DNA of 16,089 bases, taken from assembly GCA_964474415.1 (NCBI GenBank), contig CAYYSO010000041.1:1-16089 (forward strand). Direction: 5' to 3'. Below the pieces are notes generated by a model. That model had not been told where the DNA came from. It did no database searches and saw only the letters and a list, made by a program, of their open reading frames with translations. Shown here piece by piece: positions 1 through 7,270 of this stretch; positions within the stretch are counted from its first letter, which is position 1, and the number at the start of each line of letters is the position of its first letter. Source of the DNA: Methylomarinum sp964474415. Lineage in GTDB: Bacteria > Pseudomonadota > Gammaproteobacteria > Methylococcales > Methylomonadaceae. A program made the position numbers and the translations under genes.

Positions 1-91
1 TATCCAGCACAGCCATAAAGACACCCACGGCCATACTGAAAAAACCGATCCAGTGCGCTGGGGTAAGATTATCAGTCACAGTATCGGCCAC
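1..91 (-). CDS. MFS multidrug efflux pump, DHA2/EmrB type (partial, N-terminus only)
   Basis: Only the first 30 codons are inside the window; the gene runs leftward off base 1. It starts at a GTG six bases after the stop of the HlyD gene (TAG CCA GTG). The frame reads MADTVTDNLTPAHWIGFF and then a hydrophobic stretch ending in a MAVLD-like motif. That pattern of a short cytoplasmic leader, W-I-G and a first membrane helix with an Asp is typical of EmrB/QacA-family 14-helix drug:proton antiporters. The position directly downstream of an EmrA-like adaptor on the same strand supports an EmrAB-type pair. The assignment rests on a short segment plus context, so the substrate is unknown. Confidence 0.72.
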   Translation of the reverse strand, partial: MADTVTDNLTPAHWIGFFSMAVGVFMAVLD

Positions 92-94
92 TGG

Positions 95-1111
95 CTAATG
101 CACCTTGACTTTAATTTCTACCGATAACCCTGATTTTAATAAGCGGGTGTCGGTATCCGCATCAAACACAATTTTGACCGGTACCCTCCTGACAATTTTG
201 GTGAAATTTCCGGTCGCATTTTCCGCCGGCAGAATACTGAATTCAGCGCCACTGGCGGGTGCGAAACTGTCCACTTTGCCATGCAATTCCAGATCCGGGT
301 AAGCATCGACAGTGATTAGCACGGGTTGACCTTTACGCATATCTTCAAGCTGGGTTTCCTTGAAATTGGCCAGCACCCAGATTTTCCGGTTTTCAACCAG
401 GTACGCCAGTGTTATCCCCGGGCGTACCAGTTGACCAAGCTGTACACCGCGATGACCGATGATGCCGTCAATCGGCGCTTTCACCCGGGTATTGGCTAAA
501 TCCAGCTTTGCCATCTGCCATTGCGCCTTGGCACTAGTGAAACGGGCTTGGGCTTCACTTATATCAGCATCCAATGTAATCAACTGATTCTTTGCCTCTG
601 CCAGATGCGATCGTAAACTGCTTAATTCCGCTATTGCTTGTTTAAAACGTGACTGCATACTGTCCACTGATTGTTTGGTCGCCGAACCGCGCTTAATCAA
701 GTTTTTAAAGCGTATTAAATCCTTATTTATTTGTTCACGTCTGGCCTGAGCCGCGACAATATCAGCTTTGGCGCTTTCGATACGATCCTGCTGGGAAATT
801 TTCATCACCTGTAAACTTTTGATATGCGCCGCTACTGCATTCATATTAGCCTCTGCCAATGTTACCCTGGCCTGATAATCCCGATCATCGATCACCACCA
901 GCACATCATCCTGCTCAACAGCCTGATTATCATCAATAGACAACCGGGTCACATAGCCCTGAACTTTAGAGCTAATCAAAACAATATTGGTTTTTAAATA
1001 GGCGTTATCCGTTGTTTCATACTTAAGCCGCTCAAATAACCAATAAGCAAAAACAGCAATCAGTGCAATAATCACGATGGAACTCAAAAAAACGGATCGG
1101 AAACGATTCAT
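95..1111 (-). CDS. emrA: HlyD/EmrA-family periplasmic adaptor of a tripartite efflux pump
   Basis: This 338-residue membrane fusion protein would bridge the inner-membrane MFS pump and the TolC-like channel. Residues 9-26 form the single N-terminal membrane anchor. A biotinyl-lipoyl half (about 40-82) is followed by a long Ala/Gln/Lys-rich coiled-coil hairpin (about 84-200). The second lipoyl half carries KAPIDGIIGHRG at 211-222. The C-terminal beta-barrel region has the EmrA-type signature ILPAENATGNFTKIVRRVP at 293-311. The MFS pump gene begins three codons downstream. The divergent gene is a TetR repressor, and an outer membrane factor follows that, so all parts of a pump are present. The ATG at 1109-1111 sits just downstream of a strong promoter and a palindromic operator. 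The family is clear; the drug or metabolite exported is not visible. Confidence 0.9.
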   Translation of the reverse strand: MNRFRSVFLSSIVIIALIAVFAYWLFERLKYETTDNAYLKTNIVLISSKVQGYVTRLSIDDNQAVEQDDVLVVIDDRDYQARVTLAEANMNAVAAHIKSLQVMKISQQDRIESAKADIVAAQARREQINKDLIRFKNLIKRGSATKQSVDSMQSRFKQAIAELSSLRSHLAEAKNQLITLDADISEAQARFTSAKAQWQMAKLDLANTRVKAPIDGIIGHRGVQLGQLVRPGITLAYLVENRKIWVLANFKETQLEDMRKGQPVLITVDAYPDLELHGKVDSFAPASGAEFSILPAENATGNFTKIVRRVPVKIVFDADTDTRLLKSGLSVEIKVKVH

Positions 1112-1118
1112 AACGCCC

Positions 1119-1147
1119 TTGTTAAACTAAACGGTTTAGTTTATTCT
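1119..1147 (+). promoter_or_regulatory. Candidate promoter for the tetR-tolC-hemW run
   Basis: Rightward TTGTTA (1119-1124) and TATTCT (1142-1147) are spaced by exactly 17 bases, each four of six to consensus. The palindromic operator occupies the spacer. This would give autoregulation of tetR together with the outer membrane channel. The hexamers are weaker than on the other strand. Confidence 0.4.
1123..1143. promoter_or_regulatory. Palindromic operator, probable TetR binding site
   Basis: The sequence is a perfect 21-bp inverted repeat: TAAACTAAAC, a central G, then GTTTAGTTTA. It lies between the divergent adaptor gene and the tetR gene. It overlaps the transcription start zone of the leftward promoter and fills the -35/-10 spacer of the candidate rightward promoter. 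Sites of this AAACTAAAC form are typical of AcrR/TetR repressors. The binding protein is inferred to be the adjacent TetR product. Confidence 0.82.
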
Positions 1148-1170
1148 AGCGAAATACACTTATTTGGCAA
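1143..1170 (-). promoter_or_regulatory. Sigma-70-like promoter for the emrA-pump operon
   Basis: Read leftward, a -35 TTGCCA (1165-1170) and a -10 TAGAAT (1143-1148) are separated by 16 bases. Each hexamer matches consensus at five of six positions. The operator begins within the -10 and continues across the expected start site, so repressor binding would block initiation. Confidence 0.6.
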
Positions 1171-1185
1171 TATTTTTTTAAACCG

Positions 1186-1797
1186 ATGCCCCCTAAATCT
1201 CATTCAAACAACAAGAGGCAGTCCATTATCAAAGCCGCCACTCACATGTTCCTGATTCATGGTTATCGTAACACCAGCATGGATAAAATTGCCCAGGCAG
1301 CGCCGGTTTCCAAGGCTACTCTATATAAGCATTTCGAAAATAAACAGACCTTGTTAGCCGGCGTGGTTTCAGAGCTTTGTGAATCGTTAATACAAACCAT
1401 GCCCCTAAACCCTAATCGTTCAGATAATGTAGAAAACACCTTACTAAAAATAGCCGGGGCTTTTGTTGATTTGATCTATTCTGAAGAGGCTTTGGCCATT
1501 TACCGTTTGGTGATTGCAGAAAGCCGGGACTTTCCCGAATTGAGCCAGTTATTTTATGAGAGTGGACCACAAGCCGGAATCAATCAGTTGGAAGCCTATT
1601 TACGGACGCTGGATTCTAACAATCATTTTGATTGTGTCAATCCGGCGTTTTCAGCAGACGCTTTTTTTAGCCTGTTAAAAGGCGACTTACACATGCAGTG
1701 TCTATTAGGCCTCAAACCCATACCTTCCGAGCAAGACAAAAAACAATTGCTTGATCGCGTCATTGGTTTTTACTTGCGAGGACATGCGTCATGTTGA
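1186..1797 (+). CDS. TetR/AcrR-family transcriptional repressor of the efflux locus
   Basis: The product is a 203-residue one-component regulator. The N-terminal helix-turn-helix spans roughly residues 12-58, with the signature TLYKHFENK at 45-53 after KIAQAAPVSK. The C-terminal ligand-binding part contains YRLVIAESRDFPEL, which resembles the AefR-like TetR C-terminal domain. It is divergent from emrA and shares a perfect palindrome with it, so it most likely represses both transcription units and is released by a pump substrate. The ATG at 1186 has no clear ribosome binding site, but starting there keeps the usual short basic leader before the HTH. Its 3' end overlaps the next gene by seven bases (ATGTTGA), indicating translational coupling to the channel gene. 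Confidence 0.88.
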   Translation: MPPKSHSNNKRQSIIKAATHMFLIHGYRNTSMDKIAQAAPVSKATLYKHFENKQTLLAGVVSELCESLIQTMPLNPNRSDNVENTLLKIAGAFVDLIYSEEALAIYRLVIAESRDFPELSQLFYESGPQAGINQLEAYLRTLDSNNHFDCVNPAFSADAFFSLLKGDLHMQCLLGLKPIPSEQDKKQLLDRVIGFYLRGHASC

Positions 1798-3113
1798 CGA
1801 ATCAGTGGATTAAAAATTTTGTCGGTGTTTTCTGGTTATCCTATAGCCACCTGATTTTCGCTGAAACCCTGCAGGAAGCCTGGCAACAAGCGCTTGCAAA
1901 TAACCACCGGATCAAGTCTGCACAGGCGCAAACACAGGCATTTGCACAGCAACTCTTTTCGGCTCAAGGTCAAAGGCTTCCCGCATTAAATGTTAGCGGC
2001 GGATATACTCAATTGAGTGAAACACCGACAGCGCAAACCCAAATAGCCGGTCAATCAGCCCTGTTTCCCACAAGCCAGGCTGGAAGCGGTAAAGCACAAG
2101 CCATAGTCTCATTACCAATTTTCACCAGTGGTCGTATCAGCCATCAAATCAATGCCGCCAAGGCCTCTTTACAAGCCGCGCAAGAGAATGAACTGACCAC
2201 ACTGCAAACCATCAAAATGCAGGTGGCGCAGGCTTACATCGCCGTATTGCGAGCCGAAAGCGCCTTGCAGGTTGCCAAAAGTCATGTTGACAGTCTGACG
2301 GCACACAATCAGGATGTAAACAACCTTTACGCACAGGGAATGGTAGCCCGTAATGATCTGCTGTCTGCCAATGTCGAGCTGACCAATGCCCGCCAACATA
2401 CTCTACAGACAAGCAATCAGCTGGATATCACCCGCTCGATTTATAATCAGTTGCTGGATCGCCCGCTTTCTCAAGCTGTTGCCCTCATTGCTGAATTTCC
2501 GGAAATGCCCGAAGGCAGGCTAATGGATTTAAGTCTACAAGCGCTAAAACAGCGTTCTGAATTAACCACACTATCGCAACAAATTGAATCACTTGAGCAA
2601 CAGGCGCAAAGCACAAAGGCCGGACTGTTGCCTCAGCTTGCTGTCAACGGCGGTTACCAATTCCAGGAAAACCGCTATCAGGCTTTTGAAGGCATGTGGA
2701 TGGTTAATGTCGGCATGCAGTGGAAATTATTTGACGGCAGCACACGTCATAACAGTGATGCCATTATTCGGCAGGCAGCCTCATTAAAAGCACAACGAGA
2801 CAACTTAAGCAGTCAAATTTCTCTGCAAGTACGACAAGCTTGGCTGGATATCCAGGAAACCCGCAAGCGTATTGCTGTAACCCGAAATGCTATTGTTCAG
2901 GCAGAAGAAAATTTAAGCGTCACAACTGACCGCTATCAACAAGGTATATCAACACAAACAGATGTTCTTAAAGCGGAAGATTTACGGACAACCGCTCACG
3001 ATAATTTTAATAATGCCCATTATGACCATGCATTGGCCATCTTACGCCTGCGACGAAACCTTGGCTTGTTTTCAGTTTCCAGTTACCAAAAGCGTCAGCA
3101 TGATACACCATGA
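1791..3113 (+). CDS. TolC-like outer membrane efflux protein
   Basis: A 440-residue outer membrane factor that would provide the exit duct for the EmrAB-like pump. Residues 1-24 are a signal peptide ending in IFA before ETLQEAW. There is no lipobox cysteine, unlike OprM-type channels. The mature part shows the two OEP-type repeats: long Gln/Ala-rich helices (for example AYIAVLRAESALQVA and later RQAWLDIQETRKRIAV) alternate with beta-strand segments (LPALNVSGGYTQL; LPQLAVNGGYQF). The repeat of an L-P-x-L-x-V-x-G-G-Y pattern in both halves reflects the internal duplication of the family. The gene overlaps tetR upstream and hemW downstream by a few bases, so it sits in the middle of a co-translated run. 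Family assignment is firm; the partner pump is inferred from proximity. Confidence 0.9.
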   Translation: MLTNQWIKNFVGVFWLSYSHLIFAETLQEAWQQALANNHRIKSAQAQTQAFAQQLFSAQGQRLPALNVSGGYTQLSETPTAQTQIAGQSALFPTSQAGSGKAQAIVSLPIFTSGRISHQINAAKASLQAAQENELTTLQTIKMQVAQAYIAVLRAESALQVAKSHVDSLTAHNQDVNNLYAQGMVARNDLLSANVELTNARQHTLQTSNQLDITRSIYNQLLDRPLSQAVALIAEFPEMPEGRLMDLSLQALKQRSELTTLSQQIESLEQQAQSTKAGLLPQLAVNGGYQFQENRYQAFEGMWMVNVGMQWKLFDGSTRHNSDAIIRQAASLKAQRDNLSSQISLQVRQAWLDIQETRKRIAVTRNAIVQAEENLSVTTDRYQQGISTQTDVLKAEDLRTTAHDNFNNAHYDHALAILRLRRNLGLFSVSSYQKRQHDTP

Positions 3114-4273
3114 ATAGACCATCCCACAAAACACAACCTCCTCTTGGTTTATATATCCACATTCCCTGGTGCATTCAAAAATGTCCCTACTGTGATTTCA
3201 ATTCCCATGCGCTTAAAGACACATTACAGGAATCTTTATATATTGATGCGCTATTGAATGATTTACAGCAGGATTTACAATTACTTGGCCAGCAACAACC
3301 CCTGTTGGAAACCATTTTTATCGGCGGCGGCACACCCAGTTTATTTTCGCCGAATTCACTGGATCGATTGCTTAGCGGTATTCAGCAACAGATTGTATTA
3401 AGCGACAATGTGGAAATCACTATGGAGGCTAATCCGGGGACTTTTGAAAGCAGTAAGTTTGCTGAGTTTAATGCCTTAGGTATCAATCGCTTGTCTATTG
3501 GCATACAGAGTTTTAATGACCAGCATTTAAAAACCCTGGGCAGAGTACACTCGGCAGCAGAAGCTTTGAAAGCGATTGATATCGCCTTTAAAGCCGGGTT
3601 TGATAATATCAATCTGGACTTGATGTTCGGCCTGCCTGAACAACAGCAATCTGAAGCTATTGACGATATAAAAACGGCCATCAAGCAAACTCCGACACAT
3701 ATTTCTTTTTATCAATTAACGCTGGAACCCAATACTTATTTTCACAAATTCCCCCCTAAACTGCCGGAAGATGATGTCATTTTCATCACCCAGAAAAATT
3801 GTCAGCTATTATTACAAGAACATGGTTACCTGCAATATGAAGTCTCCGCTTATGGCCAGAAAAATTTCACTTGCCGACACAATATCAATTATTGGCAATT
3901 TGGTGATTATCTGGGCATTGGCGCCGGTGCCCACGGTAAAATCAGCCAGTCACTGCCGAACAAAATATTGCGTACTGTAAAATCCAAAAACCCGGAATAC
4001 TATTTACACAACCTGCAAGCCACTCAACAATCTATTATCCAGGCTGAAGAATTGCCCTTGGAATTCATGATGAATCAGTTGCGTTTGAAACAGGGTTTCA
4101 GTCTCGACAGCTATCACTCCGCAACCGGATTAAACAGTGATACTCTGGAACCGGCTTTATCAGACTGCGTAGACGAAGGCTTGCTACTTGCTCAAAATGG
4201 TTACTATCGCTGTTCCGGGAAAGGCTGGGACTTTCTCGATATTATTCTGGAAAAGTTCGTTCGCGAAGTATAA
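3110..4273 (+). CDS. hemW: HemW, radical-SAM heme chaperone (formerly annotated HemN-like)
   Basis: A 387-residue radical-SAM protein. The 4Fe-4S motif is C21-x3-C25-x2-C28 within HIPWCIQKCPYCDF, the form typical of HemW rather than of true coproporphyrinogen dehydrogenase HemN. GGGTPS at 72-77 is the SAM-binding glycine motif. NRLSIGIQSF and GLPEQ further on are also family hallmarks, and the tail resembles the HemN C-terminal domain. HemW proteins bind heme and hand it to respiratory enzymes; they do not replace HemN. The start ATG overlaps the TolC gene stop as ATGA, so translation is probably coupled. In many proteobacteria hemW instead sits beside rdgB, so its attachment to an efflux operon is noteworthy. 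I see no separate promoter before it. Confidence 0.9.
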   Translation: MNRPSHKTQPPLGLYIHIPWCIQKCPYCDFNSHALKDTLQESLYIDALLNDLQQDLQLLGQQQPLLETIFIGGGTPSLFSPNSLDRLLSGIQQQIVLSDNVEITMEANPGTFESSKFAEFNALGINRLSIGIQSFNDQHLKTLGRVHSAAEALKAIDIAFKAGFDNINLDLMFGLPEQQQSEAIDDIKTAIKQTPTHISFYQLTLEPNTYFHKFPPKLPEDDVIFITQKNCQLLLQEHGYLQYEVSAYGQKNFTCRHNINYWQFGDYLGIGAGAHGKISQSLPNKILRTVKSKNPEYYLHNLQATQQSIIQAEELPLEFMMNQLRLKQGFSLDSYHSATGLNSDTLEPALSDCVDEGLLLAQNGYYRCSGKGWDFLDIILEKFVREV

Positions 4274-4302
4274 TATCTTTCCATTTTTTATATAAATCCG
4301 AC

Positions 4303-4941
4303 ATGCAAGATTATCAAGCAGAATTTATTCAATATGCCCTGGACTGTGGCGTACTTAAATTTGGCCGGTTCCAATTAAAATCCGGTCGTACCAGCCCTTA
4401 TTTTTTCAATACCGGTTTATTTAATACCGGCGCCCAACTCGGTAAACTCGGCCAGTTTTATGCGAAAGCCCTGATTGCATCAGAGCTGCAAGTCGATATT
4501 CTCTATGGACCGGCTTATAAAGGCATTCCGCTGGTCAGTGCCGCATCCATTGCTTATTCCCGATTAAAACAGGATATTCCGTTTGCTTTTAACCGCAAAG
4601 AAAGTAAAGATCATGGCGAAGGCGGCATCCTGGTCGGCTCCCCTTTACAAGGCAAAGCGCTCATTCTGGATGATGTCATTACCGCCGGCACTTCTGTTCG
4701 AGAATCAGTTGAAATCATAAATAATGCCGGCGCAGAAACTGCCGGGGTATTAATTGCGCTGGATAGGCAGGAAAAAGGACAGAACGAAAAATCTGCCGTT
4801 CAGGAAGTCAGCGAAAGCTATGGCATACCGGTTTTTTCCATTATTTCTCTAGCTGATATTATTGAATTTCTTGAACAGGGCAATCAGTTGACTGAACAAC
4901 TAGCGGTAATCAGAGAATATCGTCAACAATATGGCATATAA
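4303..4941 (+). CDS. pyrE: Orotate phosphoribosyltransferase
   Basis: This enzyme converts orotate and PRPP to orotidine 5'-phosphate, the fifth step of de novo pyrimidine synthesis, in the cytoplasm. The protein has 212 residues, the usual length for proteobacterial PyrE. Visible motifs are FQLKSGRTSPYFFNTG (23-38), YGPAYKGIPL (68-77), the flexible catalytic loop with FNRKESKDHGEGG (96-108) and the PRPP-binding motif ALILDDVITAGTS (119-131). It begins 29 bases after hemW on the same strand. The leader between them is AT-rich with no obvious Shine-Dalgarno sequence. Readthrough from hemW is possible. I see no attenuator upstream and no clear terminator after it. Confidence 0.96.
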   Translation: MQDYQAEFIQYALDCGVLKFGRFQLKSGRTSPYFFNTGLFNTGAQLGKLGQFYAKALIASELQVDILYGPAYKGIPLVSAASIAYSRLKQDIPFAFNRKESKDHGEGGILVGSPLQGKALILDDVITAGTSVRESVEIINNAGAETAGVLIALDRQEKGQNEKSAVQEVSESYGIPVFSIISLADIIEFLEQGNQLTEQLAVIREYRQQYGI

Positions 4942-5033
4942 AATCCCTCTATCTAAAAATTCTCAATATATAGTCTACAATTACTGGAAATAAATGTAAC
5001 TTCTCAATAATCAGGGTAGAAAAGAATAGACCT

Positions 5034-5150
5034 ATGGCTAATCTCAGTCCTTCTGAGGCACGGATACCGATGAAAATCTACAGGGCGCAGATGAGTAGAT
5101 CTTATACGGTACTAAAACAGTTGGTTTCATCTACAAATGAAGAAAACTGA
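5034..5150 (+). CDS. Possible 38-residue small ORF upstream of the dynamin gene
   Basis: An uninterrupted ATG-to-TGA frame starts MANLSPSEARIPMKIYRAQM and ends SSTNEEN. It lies in the 295-base gap between pyrE and the dynamin-like gene. The only AGGG upstream is about 17 bases from the ATG, too far for a good ribosome binding site. I recognise no family. An open frame of 39 codons can arise by chance, and the same stretch contains several inverted repeats, so it may instead be untranslated leader. Conservation of the frame in relatives is what would decide it. Confidence 0.18.
   Translation: MANLSPSEARIPMKIYRAQMSRSYTVLKQLVSSTNEEN
5043..5134 (+). promoter_or_regulatory. Cluster of overlapping inverted repeats, possible structured leader RNA
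   Basis: Several complementary segments lie within 92 bases. CTCAG/CTGAG (5043-5047 with 5053-5057) makes a small hairpin. ATCTAC/GTAGAT (5076-5081 with 5095-5100) makes a second. GATGAAA/TTTCATC (5069-5075 with 5125-5131) would enclose it. GTAGAT can also pair with a second ATCTAC at 5129-5134, so mutually exclusive folds are possible. The segment lies 100-190 bases before the dynamin gene on the same strand. It does not match any riboswitch class I know. The pairings are directly visible; a regulatory role is speculation. Confidence 0.25.
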
Positions 5151-5236
5151 CTTGATTCATGAAAACGCAAGAATGTAAATTAGTTACACACTATTTAATC
5201 ACATAATTGAGTACAGTCATCACATAAAGGCTTGCC

Positions 5237-7201
5237 ATGAGGAATCCGGAATTTAAACAACAACTGCACGAGTATTCGCAGTGGCGCAAACAGCTTATAC
5301 AAGCCATAGAAATGTATAGAGAATGGCGAAGCCACCATAAACTCAGCGACCCTCACAGCACTGAGACATTACTGAATATTCTCAGCGGTTTGCAATCTGA
5401 CCGCATTACCCTGGCATTTGCAGCGGAATTTTCACGGGGTAAAACAGAACTGATCAACGCCCTGTTTTTTGCTGAAACCGGCGTTAGATTACTGCCTTCT
5501 TCTCCCGGCCGCACCACCATGTCACCCACAGAATTATTCTGGGATGAAGAAGGTGGCAGCTACATTCGTTTGCTGAATATTGAGAGCAGACTGGAGGATA
5601 TTTCTTTAGCCGAATACAAAAACAACCCGGGACGCTGGACGCAAATTGACCTGGATTGTGACTCGCCCACCCAAATGCAGGAAGCTTTTAAAGAACTGAT
5701 TGCAACCAAACAGGTTCCCCGGGAAATGGCTGACAAACTAGGCTTATGGAATGAGAGAGAAGCCGCCGAACAGGGCATCATTAATCCCGAAACCGTTGAA
5801 ATTCCATGCTGGCGACATGCATTAATCAGTTTTCCTCATCCCTTGTTAAAAGAAGGGCTGTGTATTTTAGATACGCCGGGGCTGAATGCTTTGGGTACCG
5901 AACCTGAATTAACCTTGAGTATGTTACCCAGCGCTCAGGCAATTATTTTTGTGCTGGCTGCAGATACAGGGGTCACCAAAAGCGACCTGGAAATGTGGAA
6001 GAATCACGTTTGCAGTTCCAGAGGCCATAATAAACAAGGTCTTGCCGTAGTAATGAACAAAATAGATGCCATGTGGGACGACCTGGCCGGCGAACAAGGT
6101 TATGAAGAATCCATCGACAAACAAATTCATACATCAGCCTCTATTTTAGGACTGGATAAAGACGTTATTTTTCCGGTTTCCGCAAAACAGGCACTATTAG
6201 CCAAAGTAAAATCAGATGAGTCATTATTACAAAAAAGTCGCCTGGCAAAATTGGAAAGTTATCTTTCTGACGATATCCTGAAACAGCGCCGTCATATTCT
6301 CATGGAAACGGTCATTAAAGATATTGGTTTCCTGGTCACTGAGTCGTCAAATTTGTGTAACAGCAAACTCTCCAATGCCGGCAAACAATTGGAAGAGTTT
6401 AAACAAATTGACTTTGAAAACCAGGAAATGACCGGCAAACTAATGGCAGAAACCCGAGACCGGCAAAATGTTTACTTGGCGAATGTTGAAAACTTTCAGG
6501 CCAGCCGCAAGGTATTCAGTATTCAGGCAAAAATGTTAATCGATTCTTTCGCCAAAGAAAAAATTGATGAAATCATCAAGTCTACCAAACAGGATATGAG
6601 CAAAAGTTTAACAACTTACGGTATGAAACAGAATATCCGTAAACTTTTTGATGAATTACGTGATTTATTGCAGGACTCTGTTGATCTTACCAATGAAACC
6701 AGGCGCCTGGTAAAAGCTATCCATAAGAAATTTCAGGATGAATATGGTTTTAAAGAAATTGAGCCACAATTATTTTCGATCAAACAATATCAATTTGAAC
6801 TGGAACAGATTTTTGAAGAAGGCGAGGTCTTTCGTAGCAGCGCCAAAACCACAATGACCGAACAAAGTATCGTGGTTAATAAACTGTACAGTACCTTGAT
6901 CGTAAAGGCCCGGGATATTCTACAACAAGCTCATAAAGATGCAGCAACCTGGAGCAATAGTGTTCTCACACCTTTAATGCATCAAATTAAAGATCACAAA
7001 AAGCAGATTGAAAGTCGTCTGCAAATGCTGAGAAAAATTAATGATTCGAAAGACAACGTGTCTGAAAACATTTCTCACCTTGAATCGGAACTTGAACAGT
7101 TAAAACTGCAGCGTAAAGAACTGACAACTATTATCAAAGCCATGCATTTTGACGAATACAATAATGAAAGTCAGGTGGAGGCATTAGAGACAATGCATTG
7201 A
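5237..7201 (+). CDS. Dynamin-like large GTPase
   Basis: A 654-residue protein with a complete but slightly variant dynamin-type GTPase domain. The P-loop is AEFSRGKT at 63-70, with Ala where the consensus has the first Gly. The switch I region contains LPSSPGRTTMSPTEL (86-100), the G3 motif is DTPG (212-215), the G4 motif NKID (274-277) and the G5-like motif SAK (315-317). The rest is predicted mostly helical, with a heptad-rich coiled coil near residues 585-645. I see no strong membrane-spanning segment, so any membrane contact would be peripheral. Bacterial dynamins remodel membranes or act in stress and phage defence, but many have no known role. It stands alone: no second dynamin partner is adjacent, unlike paired bacterial dynamins. 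The ATG at 5237 follows AAAGG with usable spacing. A 295-base gap precedes it. Confidence 0.8.
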   Translation: MRNPEFKQQLHEYSQWRKQLIQAIEMYREWRSHHKLSDPHSTETLLNILSGLQSDRITLAFAAEFSRGKTELINALFFAETGVRLLPSSPGRTTMSPTELFWDEEGGSYIRLLNIESRLEDISLAEYKNNPGRWTQIDLDCDSPTQMQEAFKELIATKQVPREMADKLGLWNEREAAEQGIINPETVEIPCWRHALISFPHPLLKEGLCILDTPGLNALGTEPELTLSMLPSAQAIIFVLAADTGVTKSDLEMWKNHVCSSRGHNKQGLAVVMNKIDAMWDDLAGEQGYEESIDKQIHTSASILGLDKDVIFPVSAKQALLAKVKSDESLLQKSRLAKLESYLSDDILKQRRHILMETVIKDIGFLVTESSNLCNSKLSNAGKQLEEFKQIDFENQEMTGKLMAETRDRQNVYLANVENFQASRKVFSIQAKMLIDSFAKEKIDEIIKSTKQDMSKSLTTYGMKQNIRKLFDELRDLLQDSVDLTNETRRLVKAIHKKFQDEYGFKEIEPQLFSIKQYQFELEQIFEEGEVFRSSAKTTMTEQSIVVNKLYSTLIVKARDILQQAHKDAATWSNSVLTPLMHQIKDHKKQIESRLQMLRKINDSKDNVSENISHLESELEQLKLQRKELTTIIKAMHFDEYNNESQVEALETMH

Positions 7202-7212
7202 GGTTCAAGGTC

Positions 7213-7251
7213 AAGGAGGAATTCGGTATTTAACATTTAGAAAACCTCCTT
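7213..7251. repeat. 7-bp inverted repeat between convergent genes
   Basis: AAGGAGG (7213-7219) and CCTCCTT (7245-7251) are perfect complements separated by 25 bases. They lie in the 69-base gap between the converging dynamin and trmB genes, and AACAATATTTTT follows the right arm. It could act as a weak terminator, but the loop is long and the T-run is interrupted. Confidence 0.3.
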
Positions 7252-7270
7252 AACAATATTTTTATACCTT

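Noticed and set aside
5031..5134. Possible c-di-GMP (GEMM) riboswitch suggested by GGATACCGATG
   Set aside because: The conserved GEMM core elements around it are missing, and the visible pairings do not form the two-helix GEMM architecture.
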